A stretch of 48,591 nt of DNA from Candidatus Sodaliphilus limicaballi. Its GTDB lineage: Bacteria; Bacteroidota; Bacteroidia; Bacteroidales; Muribaculaceae. Numbering within the stretch: position 1 is the stretch's first letter; every line of letters begins with the position of its first letter. Below, one piece after another: positions 1-9,510 of this stretch. The stretch spans positions 1 through 48,591 of the forward strand of contig JAGHSP010000069.1 of the NCBI GenBank assembly GCA_018065815.1. The letters are read 5' to 3'. The notes below the pieces were generated by a model that ran no database searches, was not told the origin of the DNA, and saw only the letters and a program-made list of their open reading frames with translations. Position numbers and translations under genes: made by a program.

Positions 1-814
1 GAAGGTCCTTCCTGTTGATGAGTCGGGGCATCTTGACGTTGCGGCTCTGGATGACCTTATTTCTGACAGGACGCGCATTGTCTGTGTTGCCCAGATTTCG
101 AGTGTTCTCGGTCTCAGGAATCCTGTGCGCGAAATCTCCGACATATGTCACAGGCGGGGATGCCGGTTTTTTGTGGACGGTGCGCAGGGTGCCGTGCACG
201 AAAAAACCGATGTAAGGGAACTGGACTGCGATTTCTATGCCTTCTCCGGCCATAAAATATATGCGCCGACAGGAACAGGCGTCCTCTATTGCAAAAAAGA
301 ACTGCTGGAACAGCTGCCTCCGTACATGGGAGGGGGAGAAATGATAGAAAGTGTGAAGTGGTCCGAAATCACTTACACGCGCATACCTCACCGTTTCGAG
401 GCCGGTACCCAGAACTTCAACGGAGTCCCGGCGCTGAAGCCGGCCCTGGAAATTGCCCGTGAGATGCGGGAGGACTCCTCAACGACGGAGGAGCAGCGAA
501 GGATTACGGAATATGTGTATTCGTCTCTGATGCGTGTCCCGGAAATCAGACTTTTTGGCGTGCCACGGCACTTGGAAGAGAAGGTTCCGCTTTTCTCTTT
601 CTGTGTCCGGGGAGCGCATCATGAAGACATCGCGCTGATAATGGACAAGATGGGAGTGGCTCTCCGTTCCGGACAGATGTGTGCCGAGCCTTTGATGGAC
701 AGGTTCGGAGTCACGGGAATGCTTCGGGCCTCGTTTGCTCCTTACAATACTCTCGCCGAGGCGGAATATTTTGTTGAATCGTTGCATAAGGCGATAAAAA
801 TGATAAAAGGATGA
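1..814 (+). CDS. sufS: cysteine desulfurase, SufS type (5' partial)
   Basis: PLP-dependent cysteine desulfurase that takes sulfur from cysteine for Fe-S cluster assembly in the cytoplasm. The reading frame is open to the left window edge (first full codon at base 2), so only about the C-terminal 270 residues are present. Visible marks are VDGAQGAVH (cofactor-binding Asp region), SGHKIYAPTGTGVLY with the PLP lysine at bases 254-256, and RSGQMCAEP with the persulfide cysteine at 680-682, which matches the SufS RxGxxCA loop. The stop codon overlaps the sufE start (ATGA), as expected for a desulfurase and its sulfur acceptor made together. The 5' end and promoter lie outside the window. Confidence 0.93.
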   Translation, partial: KVLPVDESGHLDVAALDDLISDRTRIVCVAQISSVLGLRNPVREISDICHRRGCRFFVDGAQGAVHEKTDVRELDCDFYAFSGHKIYAPTGTGVLYCKKELLEQLPPYMGGGEMIESVKWSEITYTRIPHRFEAGTQNFNGVPALKPALEIAREMREDSSTTEEQRRITEYVYSSLMRVPEIRLFGVPRHLEEKVPLFSFCVRGAHHEDIALIMDKMGVALRSGQMCAEPLMDRFGVTGMLRASFAPYNTLAEAEYFVESLHKAIKMIKG

Positions 815-1218
815 ATACTTTGGAAGAAGCCAAGAGGCAGGTTACGGAAGATTTCTCCCTGTATGAGGAATGGCTTGACAAATATGAGTATCTGATAGAA
901 CTCGGCAAGAATCTCGAACCCTTCCCGGAAGAGCTGAAGACAGATGACAGGCTCATCAAGGGATGCCAGTCAAGGGTATGGCTGGACTGCAGGAAGGAAG
1001 GGGATACTCTTTACTTCAAGGCTGACAGCGATGCCATCATAACAAAGGGAATAATATCGCTGCTGATAGGCGTTTATTCCGGAAGAAGGGCAAGTGAGAT
1101 AGCGGAGGATGATTTCTCCTTCATAAATGACCTTGGCCTCAGGGAGAACCTCTCCCCTACCAGGGCCAACGGACTGGCATCAATGATAGAAACAATCAGG
1201 AGATATGCAGAACAATGA
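811..1218 (+). CDS. sufE: SufE-family cysteine desulfuration protein
   Basis: Sulfur acceptor that takes the persulfide from SufS and stimulates its activity. The product has 135 residues, the normal size for SufE. The acceptor cysteine is C52 in the loop IKGCQSRVW, and the family C-terminal LSPTRANGLASM segment is present. Its start overlaps the sufS stop by 4 bp and its own end overlaps the next gene by 14 bp, so the three genes are very likely one transcript. No unusual features. Confidence 0.94.
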   Translation: MNTLEEAKRQVTEDFSLYEEWLDKYEYLIELGKNLEPFPEELKTDDRLIKGCQSRVWLDCRKEGDTLYFKADSDAIITKGIISLLIGVYSGRRASEIAEDDFSFINDLGLRENLSPTRANGLASMIETIRRYAEQ

Positions 1219-1558
1219 TATCCTTACTCCGGAGGATGTGAAGGAACTTGCTCCTCTTTACGAGGATGTAGTCCTTGCCATCAAGCAGGTGTATGATCCG
1301 GAGATTCCGGTCAACATATACGATCTGGGACTGATTTATGAATTGAACATCAACAAGGCCCGTGAGGTTTACATCAAGATGACATTCACCGCCCCCAACT
1401 GTCCCATGGCCGATGATGTTATCGGCGAAGTCCAGCACAGCGTTGAAAATACCCCCGGGGTCACTAAATGCAGCATAGAACTTGTTTTCGAGCCTGCCTG
1501 GGATCAGAGCATGCTTTCGGATGAGGCCCGTGTGGCTCTTGGATGGGATCCGGAATGA
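1205..1558 (+). CDS. DUF59/MIP18-family Fe-S assembly protein (SufT-like)
   Basis: Small protein (117 residues) of the DUF59 (MIP18, SufT/PaaD) family, used in maturation or delivery of Fe-S clusters. The family hallmarks are DPEIPVNIYDLGLIYEL at residues 31-47 and the conserved cysteine C66 in APNCPMAD. It sits directly after sufS and sufE and overlaps sufE, supporting a Suf-linked role. The exact SufT function is inferred from family and context. Confidence 0.88.
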   Translation: MQNNDILTPEDVKELAPLYEDVVLAIKQVYDPEIPVNIYDLGLIYELNINKAREVYIKMTFTAPNCPMADDVIGEVQHSVENTPGVTKCSIELVFEPAWDQSMLSDEARVALGWDPE

Positions 1559-1980
1559 GAACGATGAAGCGCAGCCTGTATCTTGCCCTCGGCACTAACA
1601 TGGGCGACAGGGCGTCCAATATGGAAACGGCCCTTGCCCTTCTTGAAGAAAGGTTCGGACCGCGGTCCGGGATGTCGGAGGTGATTGAGACGGAAGCCGT
1701 GGGCTTTGACGGCCCTCCGTTTCTGAATTGCATAGCGGTTTTCCTATGCTCGGATTCCCCCTCGGAGGTGCTTGCCGCATGCAAGGCGATAGAAAAGCGT
1801 ATGGGGAGGAATGACTCCCCGGAATATGCCGCAGATGGCTCAAGGATATACCACGACAGGGTCATGGACATAGACATCCTTATGTACGGAGACATTTGTG
1901 TTGACACCCCGGAACTTACGATACCCCATCCTCAGATTGAAAGCCGGGCATACATTAAAGAACTTTTATTAAATTTGTAA
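1555..1980 (+). CDS. folK: 6-hydroxymethyl-7,8-dihydropterin pyrophosphokinase
   Basis: Transfers pyrophosphate from ATP to 6-hydroxymethyl-dihydropterin in folate synthesis. The N-terminal ALGTNMGDR and the metal/ATP-binding DRVMDIDILMYGD motif (RxxDxDxL type) followed by IPHPQIESRAY are diagnostic. Length is about 141 residues, slightly short of E. coli HPPK (159). I prefer the ATG at 1555 because it overlaps the preceding stop as ATGA. In-frame ATGs at 1543 and 1564 are also possible. It is translationally coupled to the Suf genes, though the pathway is unrelated. Confidence 0.92.
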   Translation: MRTMKRSLYLALGTNMGDRASNMETALALLEERFGPRSGMSEVIETEAVGFDGPPFLNCIAVFLCSDSPSEVLAACKAIEKRMGRNDSPEYAADGSRIYHDRVMDIDILMYGDICVDTPELTIPHPQIESRAYIKELLLNL

Positions 1981-2000
1981 GATTTAAGATATCAAACGAT

Positions 2001-3539
2001 ATGACACAGGAAGAATTATTCAAGGTGCTGGTCGCACATTGCAAGGAATACGGGTTCATATTCCCGTCCAGTGAAATTTATGACGGACTGGCAGCAGTCT
2101 ATGACTACGGTCAGATGGGTGTGGAACTCAAGAACAACATCAAGCAGTACTGGTGGAATGCGATGACCCGCCTCAATGAGAATATAGTCGGAATAGACTC
2201 CTGCATCTTCATGCATCCGCGCATCTGGGAGGCGTCCGGGCACGTGGGGGCATTCAACGATCCCCTGATAGACAACAAGGACTCCAAGAAGCGCTACCGC
2301 GCCGATGTCCTCATCGAGGACTATCTCGGCAAGATAGAAGAAAAAATGAACAAGGAGGTAGAGAAGGGCCGCAGGAAGTTCGGTGAATCTTTCAACGAAG
2401 AGCAGTTCCGCGCCACGAATCCCAACGTCCTCCGCGAAAAGGCCAAGTATGACGAGGTGCACAACCGCTTCATGAAGGCCGAGGCGGAGAGCAATTTCGA
2501 CGAGTACCGCCAGATAATCATAGACTGCAATATCGTATGCCCTATCAGCGGAACCTGCAACTGGACGGATGTCCGCCAGTTCAACCTGATGTTCAGCACT
2601 TCCATGGGAAGCACTGCTGATGGAGCGAATACGATATATCTCCGTCCGGAGACCGCACAGGGCATTTTTGTCAACTACCTTAACGTCCAGAAGACAGGGC
2701 GTATGAAGATCCCTTTCGGAATAGCCCAGATAGGAAAGGCCTTCCGCAATGAGATTGTAGCGCGCCAGTTTATTTTCAGGATGAGGGAGTTCGAACAGAT
2801 GGAGATGCAGTTTTTCATCAAGCCCGGAACCGAACTCGACTGGTTCAAAAAATGGAAGGAACAGCGCATGAAATGGCACGTGAACATTGGAATGGGAGCG
2901 GAGAACTACCGTTTCCACGATCATGAGAAACTCGCGCATTACGCAAACGCGGCCACCGACATTGAGTTCAACTTCCCCTTCGGATTCAAGGAACTGGAAG
3001 GCATTCACAGCCGTACCATCTTCGCCCTCGGCAATCATCAGAAGTTCTCAGGCAAGAAAATAGAGTACTTCGACCCCGAGGAGAATGCATCCTACACTCC
3101 GTACGTCGTGGAGACATCCATCGGTGTGGACCGTATGGTGCTTGCAGTGCTCAGTCACGCCTTCAAGGAGGAAAAGCTTGAGAACGGAGAGACCAGGGTT
3201 GTGCTCAGCATTCCCGCTCCCCTCGCTCCCGTCAAGGCCGCTGTGCTTCCTCTCGTAAAGAAAGACGGTCTGCCGGAGCTCGCCCAGAAGATAATGAACG
3301 ACCTCAAGTACGATTTCAACTGCCAGTACGAGGAGAAGGATTCCATAGGAAAGCGCTACCGCAGGCAGGATGCAATCGGAACTCCGTTCTGCATCACCGT
3401 TGACCATGAATCCCTCACCGACAACTGCGTTACCGTCCGTGAGCGCGATACAATGGAGCAGCAGCGCGTCCCCATCGCCGAGCTTCGCGCGATGATAGAC
3501 AGGAAGGTCAACCTGAACAACCTCCTCAGAAATCTGTAG
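2001..3539 (+). CDS. glyS: glycyl-tRNA synthetase, dimeric (alpha2) type
   Basis: Charges tRNA-Gly. The 512-residue class II enzyme is of the archaeal/eukaryal-like single-chain type rather than the two-subunit E. coli type. Motif 2 is seen in GKAFRNEIVARQFIFRMREF. The upstream YLRPETAQGIFVN (about 215-227) is typical of this family, and motif 3 appears as VVETSIGVDRMVLAVL. The C-terminal anticodon-binding domain begins near residue 400. It starts 20 bp after folK with no clear separate promoter. Confidence 0.96.
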   Translation: MTQEELFKVLVAHCKEYGFIFPSSEIYDGLAAVYDYGQMGVELKNNIKQYWWNAMTRLNENIVGIDSCIFMHPRIWEASGHVGAFNDPLIDNKDSKKRYRADVLIEDYLGKIEEKMNKEVEKGRRKFGESFNEEQFRATNPNVLREKAKYDEVHNRFMKAEAESNFDEYRQIIIDCNIVCPISGTCNWTDVRQFNLMFSTSMGSTADGANTIYLRPETAQGIFVNYLNVQKTGRMKIPFGIAQIGKAFRNEIVARQFIFRMREFEQMEMQFFIKPGTELDWFKKWKEQRMKWHVNIGMGAENYRFHDHEKLAHYANAATDIEFNFPFGFKELEGIHSRTIFALGNHQKFSGKKIEYFDPEENASYTPYVVETSIGVDRMVLAVLSHAFKEEKLENGETRVVLSIPAPLAPVKAAVLPLVKKDGLPELAQKIMNDLKYDFNCQYEEKDSIGKRYRRQDAIGTPFCITVDHESLTDNCVTVRERDTMEQQRVPIAELRAMIDRKVNLNNLLRNL

Positions 3540-3542
3540 CGG

Positions 3543-4511
3543 ATGGAAGAACATACATTCGCGGAATTAGGCCGTGTAGAGGCCGTCAGACAGCTCTTCG
3601 AAGGTACGGGATACCGTCCTTTCGGAGAGCCTCTCCATTTTGAGGCGAAAAGCGGGGAATACGTTGCCTGCGCGTCCAAGACTCTGCTTGAGGGGGTGGA
3701 TTTCAATCTGGTTTATTTCCCCCTGAAACACCTCGGATACAAGAGCGTGATCAAGGCGACGGGGGAACTGTATGCCGTTATGGCCCGTCCGCGTACACTT
3801 TCCGTGGTTCTGGGCGTGTCTGCAAAATTGGATTACTCCCAGATCAGGGAACTGTGGAGCGGCATCGTGGCTGCGGCCAAAGAACACGGGTACGAGTCAC
3901 TGAGTCTTGAACTCCAGCCTTCAAGGAACGGTCTGGCCATAAGCATAGCCGTTTCCGGCGCATGCCCGAAACTCACCGGGGTGCGCAGGTCGAAGGCGCA
4001 CAGCAAGGATCTGATCTGTGTGTCGGGCCGTCTTGGGGCGGCATATTTCGGACAGCAGGTACTTGAGCGCAAACCCGATGAACTTGAGAAGTACAGGATG
4101 ATGGTGGGAGAATACATCAAGCCCGAATTAAGTCCTTCCTTGGCCTCTCAGCTCGAAAACGAGGAAATATACCCGTCGTACGGTTACTTCGTCGAAAACG
4201 GCCTTTCTGATGCCATTCTGAGGCTTTCCAGAGACTCCGGATTCGGAGCAAAGATATATGCGGACAAAATTCCTTTCGAAGGTAACAGTTTTGCGCTTGG
4301 GAAAGAACTTGACATAGACCCGGTATCGGCCGCCATGAACGGCGGTGATGACTGCCGGATTCTCTTCGTCATTCCCATATTGAGCCTTGAGAAATTCAGA
4401 AGGGAGTTCCAGACATTCGACATAATAGGACATCTGGCACTGCCGGATGTCGGTTCAGTTCTTGTAACTCCGGACGGGCTGGAGCACCCGCTTACATCCC
4501 AGGGGTGGTGA
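3543..4511 (+). CDS. ThiL-like (AIR-synthase-fold) protein, catalytic motifs degenerate
   Basis: A 322-residue protein whose overall sequence follows bacterial thiamine-monophosphate kinase. Seen: LLEGVDFNLVYFPLKHLGYKSV (48-69), the SVVLGVSAK segment, LICVSGRLGAAYFGQQVL and NGGDDCRILF (266-275). Missing are key ATP/Mg-binding parts of ThiL: the N-terminal GDDA motif, the STD before LLEGV, the GGDTT motif (here LELQPSRNG) and the DxSDGL motif (here FVENGLSDAIL). This suggests an inactive or repurposed paralogue rather than a working ThiL. It lies 3 bp after glyS, and the frame is intact, so it is not an obvious pseudogene. Confidence 0.7.
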   Translation: MEEHTFAELGRVEAVRQLFEGTGYRPFGEPLHFEAKSGEYVACASKTLLEGVDFNLVYFPLKHLGYKSVIKATGELYAVMARPRTLSVVLGVSAKLDYSQIRELWSGIVAAAKEHGYESLSLELQPSRNGLAISIAVSGACPKLTGVRRSKAHSKDLICVSGRLGAAYFGQQVLERKPDELEKYRMMVGEYIKPELSPSLASQLENEEIYPSYGYFVENGLSDAILRLSRDSGFGAKIYADKIPFEGNSFALGKELDIDPVSAAMNGGDDCRILFVIPILSLEKFRREFQTFDIIGHLALPDVGSVLVTPDGLEHPLTSQGW

Positions 4512-4574
4512 TTTCATGTATACCGGCGTACGCGCCCGTGGAAAGGAAGAGCAGCGCGGGCGGAACAAAAGTTT

Positions 4575-5789
4575 TCAGATCTTGAAACCGATTCCGAACT
4601 CCATCATTTCCGCCTGGGAGAAGAAGTGTGTCTTGCAGCACATTGACAGAGTGAGGCCGGAAATCTTCGGGAAACTGTATTTTATTCCTATCCTCTGGTA
4701 GGAGTGCCGTGGAGCCTGGCTCGCTCCCACTCTGTTGAAGAGGTAAATTCCCACACAACCCCATATTGCGAAGTTTCTGTAGTGGAAATTCTGAATGGCT
4801 GAAATACCGCAGGAGAACGGGGAATACTTGTGATTGTTGACGGCATCCGGCCCTATAAGAACGGTTTCACAGTCTTTCAGACTTGTTATCCAGTCTTTAG
4901 ATGAGCAGAACAAGTCAAGGCCAAGTCCGGAAGAAAATTTTCTTGCATAGCGCCAGGTGGAGATGAAAGACAGAAAATATTTGGGAAAGGCGTTGATTGT
5001 AGAGACTTTCCTGCCGGGGTCGGGTTCCATCTTATTATAAACATCCCATTCCTCCACGCATCTGTTGACCCCACCTCCTGCAAGGATCTCGAATTTGAAG
5101 CCTTTTTCAAAATCATTCTCCGTTATGGCGGGTGCCTTTCCTTCATAGGGGCTTTCAAGGTAATACTTTGCCGAGACGGATGCCACTACTTCGTTGATTC
5201 CGCTGTTTGGATATGTCAGTTTACCGAATGAATGATGCTTGAACCTGAGGTTTGCGCTGAGTTCGAACTGTGAGACGGGACGCCATTTGAGGAATGGTGA
5301 CCCACCGATATCGAAGGTAACCTTGGAATTGATAATCTCATTCAGCGGATTGTTGCAGGGGTCGTACTTGTTGTTGCTCAGTCCGAGACCGAACTGAATC
5401 TCGTATCCGAACGAGAACTTCCGGGTCTTGACTATATCCCTTTCCACGAAACTGTAAATGTCCAGAATGTTGTTCAGGTGGGATGTTCCCGTATATTTCA
5501 GGGCGTGGAGGTTGGAATATCCGATACCGAACCCTATTGTCGGGAAATTGTAGTCGATGGCGTAGGAACCGGCATCTGCCGGGTTGATACCGTAGCCTGC
5601 GCGGACATCCCAGGAAGGGAAAAAACTGGAGCCCAGCATTCCCTTGAGCTCATCATTAGCAGGAATAAGGTAATCCGCCCCTCCGCTGAATGAAAAAGAC
5701 CATCCCTTGTTGCTGTAAACGTTTTCTTCCGCCCCGGTGATAAAAGTATGTGAAAAGGCCAGAAGAAAGAATAGAATCAGTCTTTTCAT
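4575..5789 (-). CDS. PagL-like lipid A deacylase / acyloxyacyl hydrolase family outer-membrane protein
   Basis: 404 residues with a signal peptide (1-20) followed by alternating aromatic/hydrophobic strands typical of an outer-membrane barrel. Residues 182-197 (RFKHHSFGKLTYPNSG, then INEV) resemble the PagL catalytic region, where a His-Ser pair (here H186-S187) precedes PNxGIN. The likely role is removing an acyl chain from lipid A at the outer leaflet. PagL itself is about 170 residues, so this longer form is a relative, not an orthologue. The start overlaps the dnaE stop by 4 bp, so it is co-transcribed with dnaE. Function is family-level inference. Confidence 0.6.
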   Translation of the reverse strand: MKRLILFFLLAFSHTFITGAEENVYSNKGWSFSFSGGADYLIPANDELKGMLGSSFFPSWDVRAGYGINPADAGSYAIDYNFPTIGFGIGYSNLHALKYTGTSHLNNILDIYSFVERDIVKTRKFSFGYEIQFGLGLSNNKYDPCNNPLNEIINSKVTFDIGGSPFLKWRPVSQFELSANLRFKHHSFGKLTYPNSGINEVVASVSAKYYLESPYEGKAPAITENDFEKGFKFEILAGGGVNRCVEEWDVYNKMEPDPGRKVSTINAFPKYFLSFISTWRYARKFSSGLGLDLFCSSKDWITSLKDCETVLIGPDAVNNHKYSPFSCGISAIQNFHYRNFAIWGCVGIYLFNRVGASQAPRHSYQRIGIKYSFPKISGLTLSMCCKTHFFSQAEMMEFGIGFKI

Positions 5790-8700
5790 GCCTTTTTGCT
5801 TATCTGATAATGGATGCCGGATTCTGAAAGGGCGTTCAGAAGTTCAGTGCAGACATTCACTGCATATTTCTTGGATTTGAATGTAAGATTGTACCCGCTC
5901 TCCCTGTCAAGCAGTTCTATGTCAAGTTCCGTGGATCCCTTGTATGATTTGAGAATGCCCGTCAGCTTTTTCCTGAAACCGGAGGGTATTTCCCTGGAAT
6001 CCAGATTGAGCTGGAGGTTGGCTATATGTTCCTGTCCTATATTGCCGAGGAGAGATATCTTTTTTATCTTGAAACCGTAGGGAGAGGTCTTGCCCTGGGC
6101 CCTGTCTTCGGCTTTCACAAAGTACCTTTCCGCTATCTCCCCTTCTATGAAAATCTGGGAGTGGAGCTGCATGTAGGGCAGATGAGCTTCGTAATCCTTC
6201 CCGAAAAGGGCTATCTCATATGTTCCGCTGAAGTCTTCCAGCAGGATTATCGCCCCCTGGGAACCTGTTCTTGTGGTTCTTTGCCTGATATCTGTAACTA
6301 TGCCCGCTATGGCCGCCTGGCATTTGGTCTTGCTCCTTTCACATTCGTCTATCTTTGCCGGGAATTCCGAAAGCTTTGTTGCGAATGTATCTAGTTCGAA
6401 CGCAAACTTGTCGAGAGGGTGGGCAGAAAGATACATGCCGACGTATTCCTTTTCCTGCTGGAGGATACTGAGCGTGTCCTCTTCTCCGGAGAATACGGGC
6501 ATCTCGGGCCGGACAGGCTTCATCTCCTCAACTTCTCCGAAGAGTGAGTTGGAACTGTCCATCTCGTCCTTGTGGAAAAGGTCGGCATAGCGGATCAACT
6601 CGTCTATGAACAGTTCCCCGTTCTTGCACGGAGTGAAGAATTGCGTGCGCCTGTAGCCGAATGACAGGAAGGCTCCGGCACAGACCAGTGTCTCGAGAGC
6701 CTTGCGGTTGACGTTCCCGTCCATCCTTTCCATGAACTCGAATACATCCTTGAAAGGGCCTCCCGCTTCCCTTTCCCGGATAATGGCATCGACCACGTTG
6801 TCTCCGAATCCTTTCAGTCCTCCAAGGCCGAAACGGACATTCCCGTCCCTGTTTACCGAGAACTGGGCATCCGACTCGTTGATATCCGGATTGAGGACTT
6901 TGATTCCGCCTTTCTTGCAGTCCGCCATAATCTCCTTCATCTCCTCCATGTTTGAAGCGTTCTGCGTGAGGTTCGAAGCCTGGAATTCTGCAGGATAGTG
7001 AGCCTTGAGCCAGGCGGTCTGATAACTTACCCAGGCATAGCAGGTGGCGTGGGACTTGTTGAAGGCATATTTTGCGAAGGCCTCCCAGTCTTTCCAGATT
7101 TTTTCCAGCATTTCCTGCGGATATCCGTTCTTGAGGGCTCCTTCCATGAAGGAAGTCTTGAGCGAGTCGAGCACATCCTTCTTCTTCTTTCCCATTGCCT
7201 TGCGGAGCTTGTCCGCCTTGCCTTTGGAGAATCCCGCCAGTTTCTGGGAGAGAAGCATCACCTGCTCCTGATATACGGTTACGCCGTAGGTTTCCTTGAG
7301 ATATTCCTCCATGTCGGGGAGGTCGTACTGAATCTTGTCGGGATCCATTTTGCCGGCCACGAAATTGGGGATATAATCCATTGGTCCCGGACGATAAAGC
7401 GCATTCATCGCTATGAGGTCTTCGAAGCGTTCGGGATGAAGCTTTATCAGCCATTCCTTCATTCCTCCGGATTCAAACTGGAATATGCTCTTGGTGTCTC
7501 CTCTTCCGTACAGGTCATAGACCAGAGGGTCATCTATGGGGATTTTCTCGATGTCGAAGTCCGGATCTCCGTTCACGGTCCCGAATCTCTTCTTTATCAG
7601 GTTGAGGCACCTGTCTATTATGGAAAGAGTCCTGAGGCCGAGAAAGTCCATCTTCAACATTCCGACATCCTCGATCTTTGTTCCTTCGTATTGTGAGACC
7701 CATACTTCCTGCCCCGTGGCCTTGTCCACACCGAGTGAGATGGGTATGTAGTCGGTCAGGTTTCCCCGCCCTATGATCATGGCGCAGGCGTGTATTCCTG
7801 TCTGACGTATGCAGCCTTCGAGCTGGAGAGCGTATTCCAGCACCTCCCTTACCAGCGGTTCACCGTTCTCATACTCATTCTTGAGTTCGGGGACGTATTT
7901 CACGCAGTTTGCAAGAGTGGGCTTGTATTCCGTATCCTTGACGGTGAAAGGACGGTCCGGAATCATCTTTGTAAGCCTGTTCGATTCCGGGATGGGCAGG
8001 TTGCTTATTCTGGCAACATCTTTCACGGCCAGTTTTGCCGCCATTGTGCCGAAGGTGATGACGTGCGACACATGGTCCAGCCCGTAATGCTCCTGTACGT
8101 ACTTGATTACGCGGAACCGGCCCTCATCGTCGAAGTCTACATCTATATCGGGCATGGAAATCCTTTCGGGATTGAGGAATCTCTCGAAAAGAAGATCGTA
8201 GCGGATAGGATCAAGATTTGTGATACCAAGACAGTACGCAACCATGGAACCGGCGGCAGAACCTCGTCCGGGACCTATGGAAACGCCGTTCCTTCTGCCC
8301 CAGTTGATGAAATCCTGCACTATGAGGAAGTAATCCGGGAAACCCATGTAGGATATTGTCATCAACTCGAAATGGCGCCTCTCGGATTGACCCTTGTCCA
8401 GCGTTTCTCCGTAGCGTTTCCTTGCACCCTGACAGGCCAGATGGCACAGATAAGCTACTGAATGGCAGAACTCCCGGCCCCTGTCTTTCTTTTCAAGAAT
8501 ATTGCCGTCGTGGTCTTTCCTTATTTCGTAGCGCCCGTTCTCTATTATGTCGGAATATTCCTGAAGGTGGCTGTCTATGTCGGCAAGGAATGCAGGGTCG
8601 ATTTCGAATTTGGGAAGTACATGGCCACGGTCAATCTCGTAGCGTTCCACCTTGTCCAGAATTTCCAGGGTGTTGGAGAGGGCCTCGGGATGGTCCGGGA

Positions 8701-9490
8701 ACAGGGCGGCCATTTCTTCCTCGCTCTTCAGGTATTCCTGCTGGGTGTATCTGAGCCTTTTTGGATCATCTATCGCGGCGTTGGTGGTAAGGCATATAAG
8801 CCTGTCGTGCGCAGGACCGTTCTCCTTGAGCACGAAGTGGACGTCGTTTGTGGCAACTACCTTCACCTTGTGCTTTTCCGCCAGCTTGAAAATCTGCGAG
8901 GTGTATTCCTTCTGCTGTTTGTACAGGTCGAGGGACATTCCGGGAATCTCCGTCCTGTGGAGCATTACCTCAAGGTAATAGTCGTCTCCAAAGACGTTCT
9001 TATGCCATTCAATGGCCTTGTCAACCCCGTTCTCGTCCCCTGCAAGTATCTTTTTCGGAATTTCTCCGGCCATGCAAGCGGAACAGCAGATAAGTCCTTC
9101 GTGATATTTCTCAACTATTTCGTGGCATACCCTCGGCTTGTCATAGTATTTGCCCTCAAGATGACCTGTGGACACTATTTTCATGAGATTCCTGTATCCG
9201 TCGTAGTTCTTTGCAAGAAGGATGAGGTGATAGTATGACCTGTGCTCATTGTCCTTGAGCTTATGGTCATAATGTTTTGTCACATAAATCTCACATCCGA
9301 TGACAGGCTTGATGTCCGGAAATTTCCTGGCGGTGTCGCAGAAATCCTTCACTCCGTACATGTTTCCGTGGTCTGTTATGGCTATTCCGGGCATTCCAAG
9401 CTCATGCGCTCTGGCGAACAGCTTTGAGATATCGGACATTCCATCCAGGATGGAATACTGTGTATGGACATGAAGATGTACGAAAGACAT
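5786..9490 (-). CDS. dnaE: DNA polymerase III alpha subunit
   Basis: Catalytic subunit of the replicative polymerase, 1234 residues. An N-terminal PHP domain opens with HLHVHTQYSILDG. The C-family palm contains GPGRGSAAGSMVAYC and the catalytic PDIDVDF (447-453). The fingers region has YNKSH-type AFAKYAFNKSHATCYAW, and a C-terminal OB-fold follows (AIAGIVTDIRQRTTRTG). I chose the ATG at 9490 (MSFVHLHVHTQ) because it gives the canonical N-terminus. An in-frame ATG at 9526 would add an odd Cys-rich leader, and a promoter box lies between the two. The TAnnTTTG box ends only 4 bases before this ATG, hinting at a leaderless or nearly leaderless mRNA. Confidence 0.97.
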   Translation of the reverse strand: MSFVHLHVHTQYSILDGMSDISKLFARAHELGMPGIAITDHGNMYGVKDFCDTARKFPDIKPVIGCEIYVTKHYDHKLKDNEHRSYYHLILLAKNYDGYRNLMKIVSTGHLEGKYYDKPRVCHEIVEKYHEGLICCSACMAGEIPKKILAGDENGVDKAIEWHKNVFGDDYYLEVMLHRTEIPGMSLDLYKQQKEYTSQIFKLAEKHKVKVVATNDVHFVLKENGPAHDRLICLTTNAAIDDPKRLRYTQQEYLKSEEEMAALFPDHPEALSNTLEILDKVERYEIDRGHVLPKFEIDPAFLADIDSHLQEYSDIIENGRYEIRKDHDGNILEKKDRGREFCHSVAYLCHLACQGARKRYGETLDKGQSERRHFELMTISYMGFPDYFLIVQDFINWGRRNGVSIGPGRGSAAGSMVAYCLGITNLDPIRYDLLFERFLNPERISMPDIDVDFDDEGRFRVIKYVQEHYGLDHVSHVITFGTMAAKLAVKDVARISNLPIPESNRLTKMIPDRPFTVKDTEYKPTLANCVKYVPELKNEYENGEPLVREVLEYALQLEGCIRQTGIHACAMIIGRGNLTDYIPISLGVDKATGQEVWVSQYEGTKIEDVGMLKMDFLGLRTLSIIDRCLNLIKKRFGTVNGDPDFDIEKIPIDDPLVYDLYGRGDTKSIFQFESGGMKEWLIKLHPERFEDLIAMNALYRPGPMDYIPNFVAGKMDPDKIQYDLPDMEEYLKETYGVTVYQEQVMLLSQKLAGFSKGKADKLRKAMGKKKKDVLDSLKTSFMEGALKNGYPQEMLEKIWKDWEAFAKYAFNKSHATCYAWVSYQTAWLKAHYPAEFQASNLTQNASNMEEMKEIMADCKKGGIKVLNPDINESDAQFSVNRDGNVRFGLGGLKGFGDNVVDAIIREREAGGPFKDVFEFMERMDGNVNRKALETLVCAGAFLSFGYRRTQFFTPCKNGELFIDELIRYADLFHKDEMDSSNSLFGEVEEMKPVRPEMPVFSGEEDTLSILQQEKEYVGMYLSAHPLDKFAFELDTFATKLSEFPAKIDECERSKTKCQAAIAGIVTDIRQRTTRTGSQGAIILLEDFSGTYEIALFGKDYEAHLPYMQLHSQIFIEGEIAERYFVKAEDRAQGKTSPYGFKIKKISLLGNIGQEHIANLQLNLDSREIPSGFRKKLTGILKSYKGSTELDIELLDRESGYNLTFKSKKYAVNVCTELLNALSESGIHYQISKKA

Positions 9491-9494
9491 AATG

Positions 9495-9502
9495 CAAATA
9501 TA
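9495..9502 (-). promoter_or_regulatory. -7 promoter box (TATATTTG) of dnaE
   Basis: Reads TATATTTG on the minus strand, matching the Bacteroidota -7 consensus TAnnTTTG. Only CATT separates it from the dnaE ATG at 9490, so transcription would begin at or next to the start codon. No good -33 TTTG was seen at 19-21 bases. Confidence 0.5.
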
Positions 9503-9510
9503 ATCAAAAC

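Noticed and set aside
4533..4562. CGCCCG...CGGGCG inverted repeat between the ThiL-like and PagL-like genes
   Set aside because: 18-base loop and no T-run directly after it. Too weak to call a terminator for either convergent gene.
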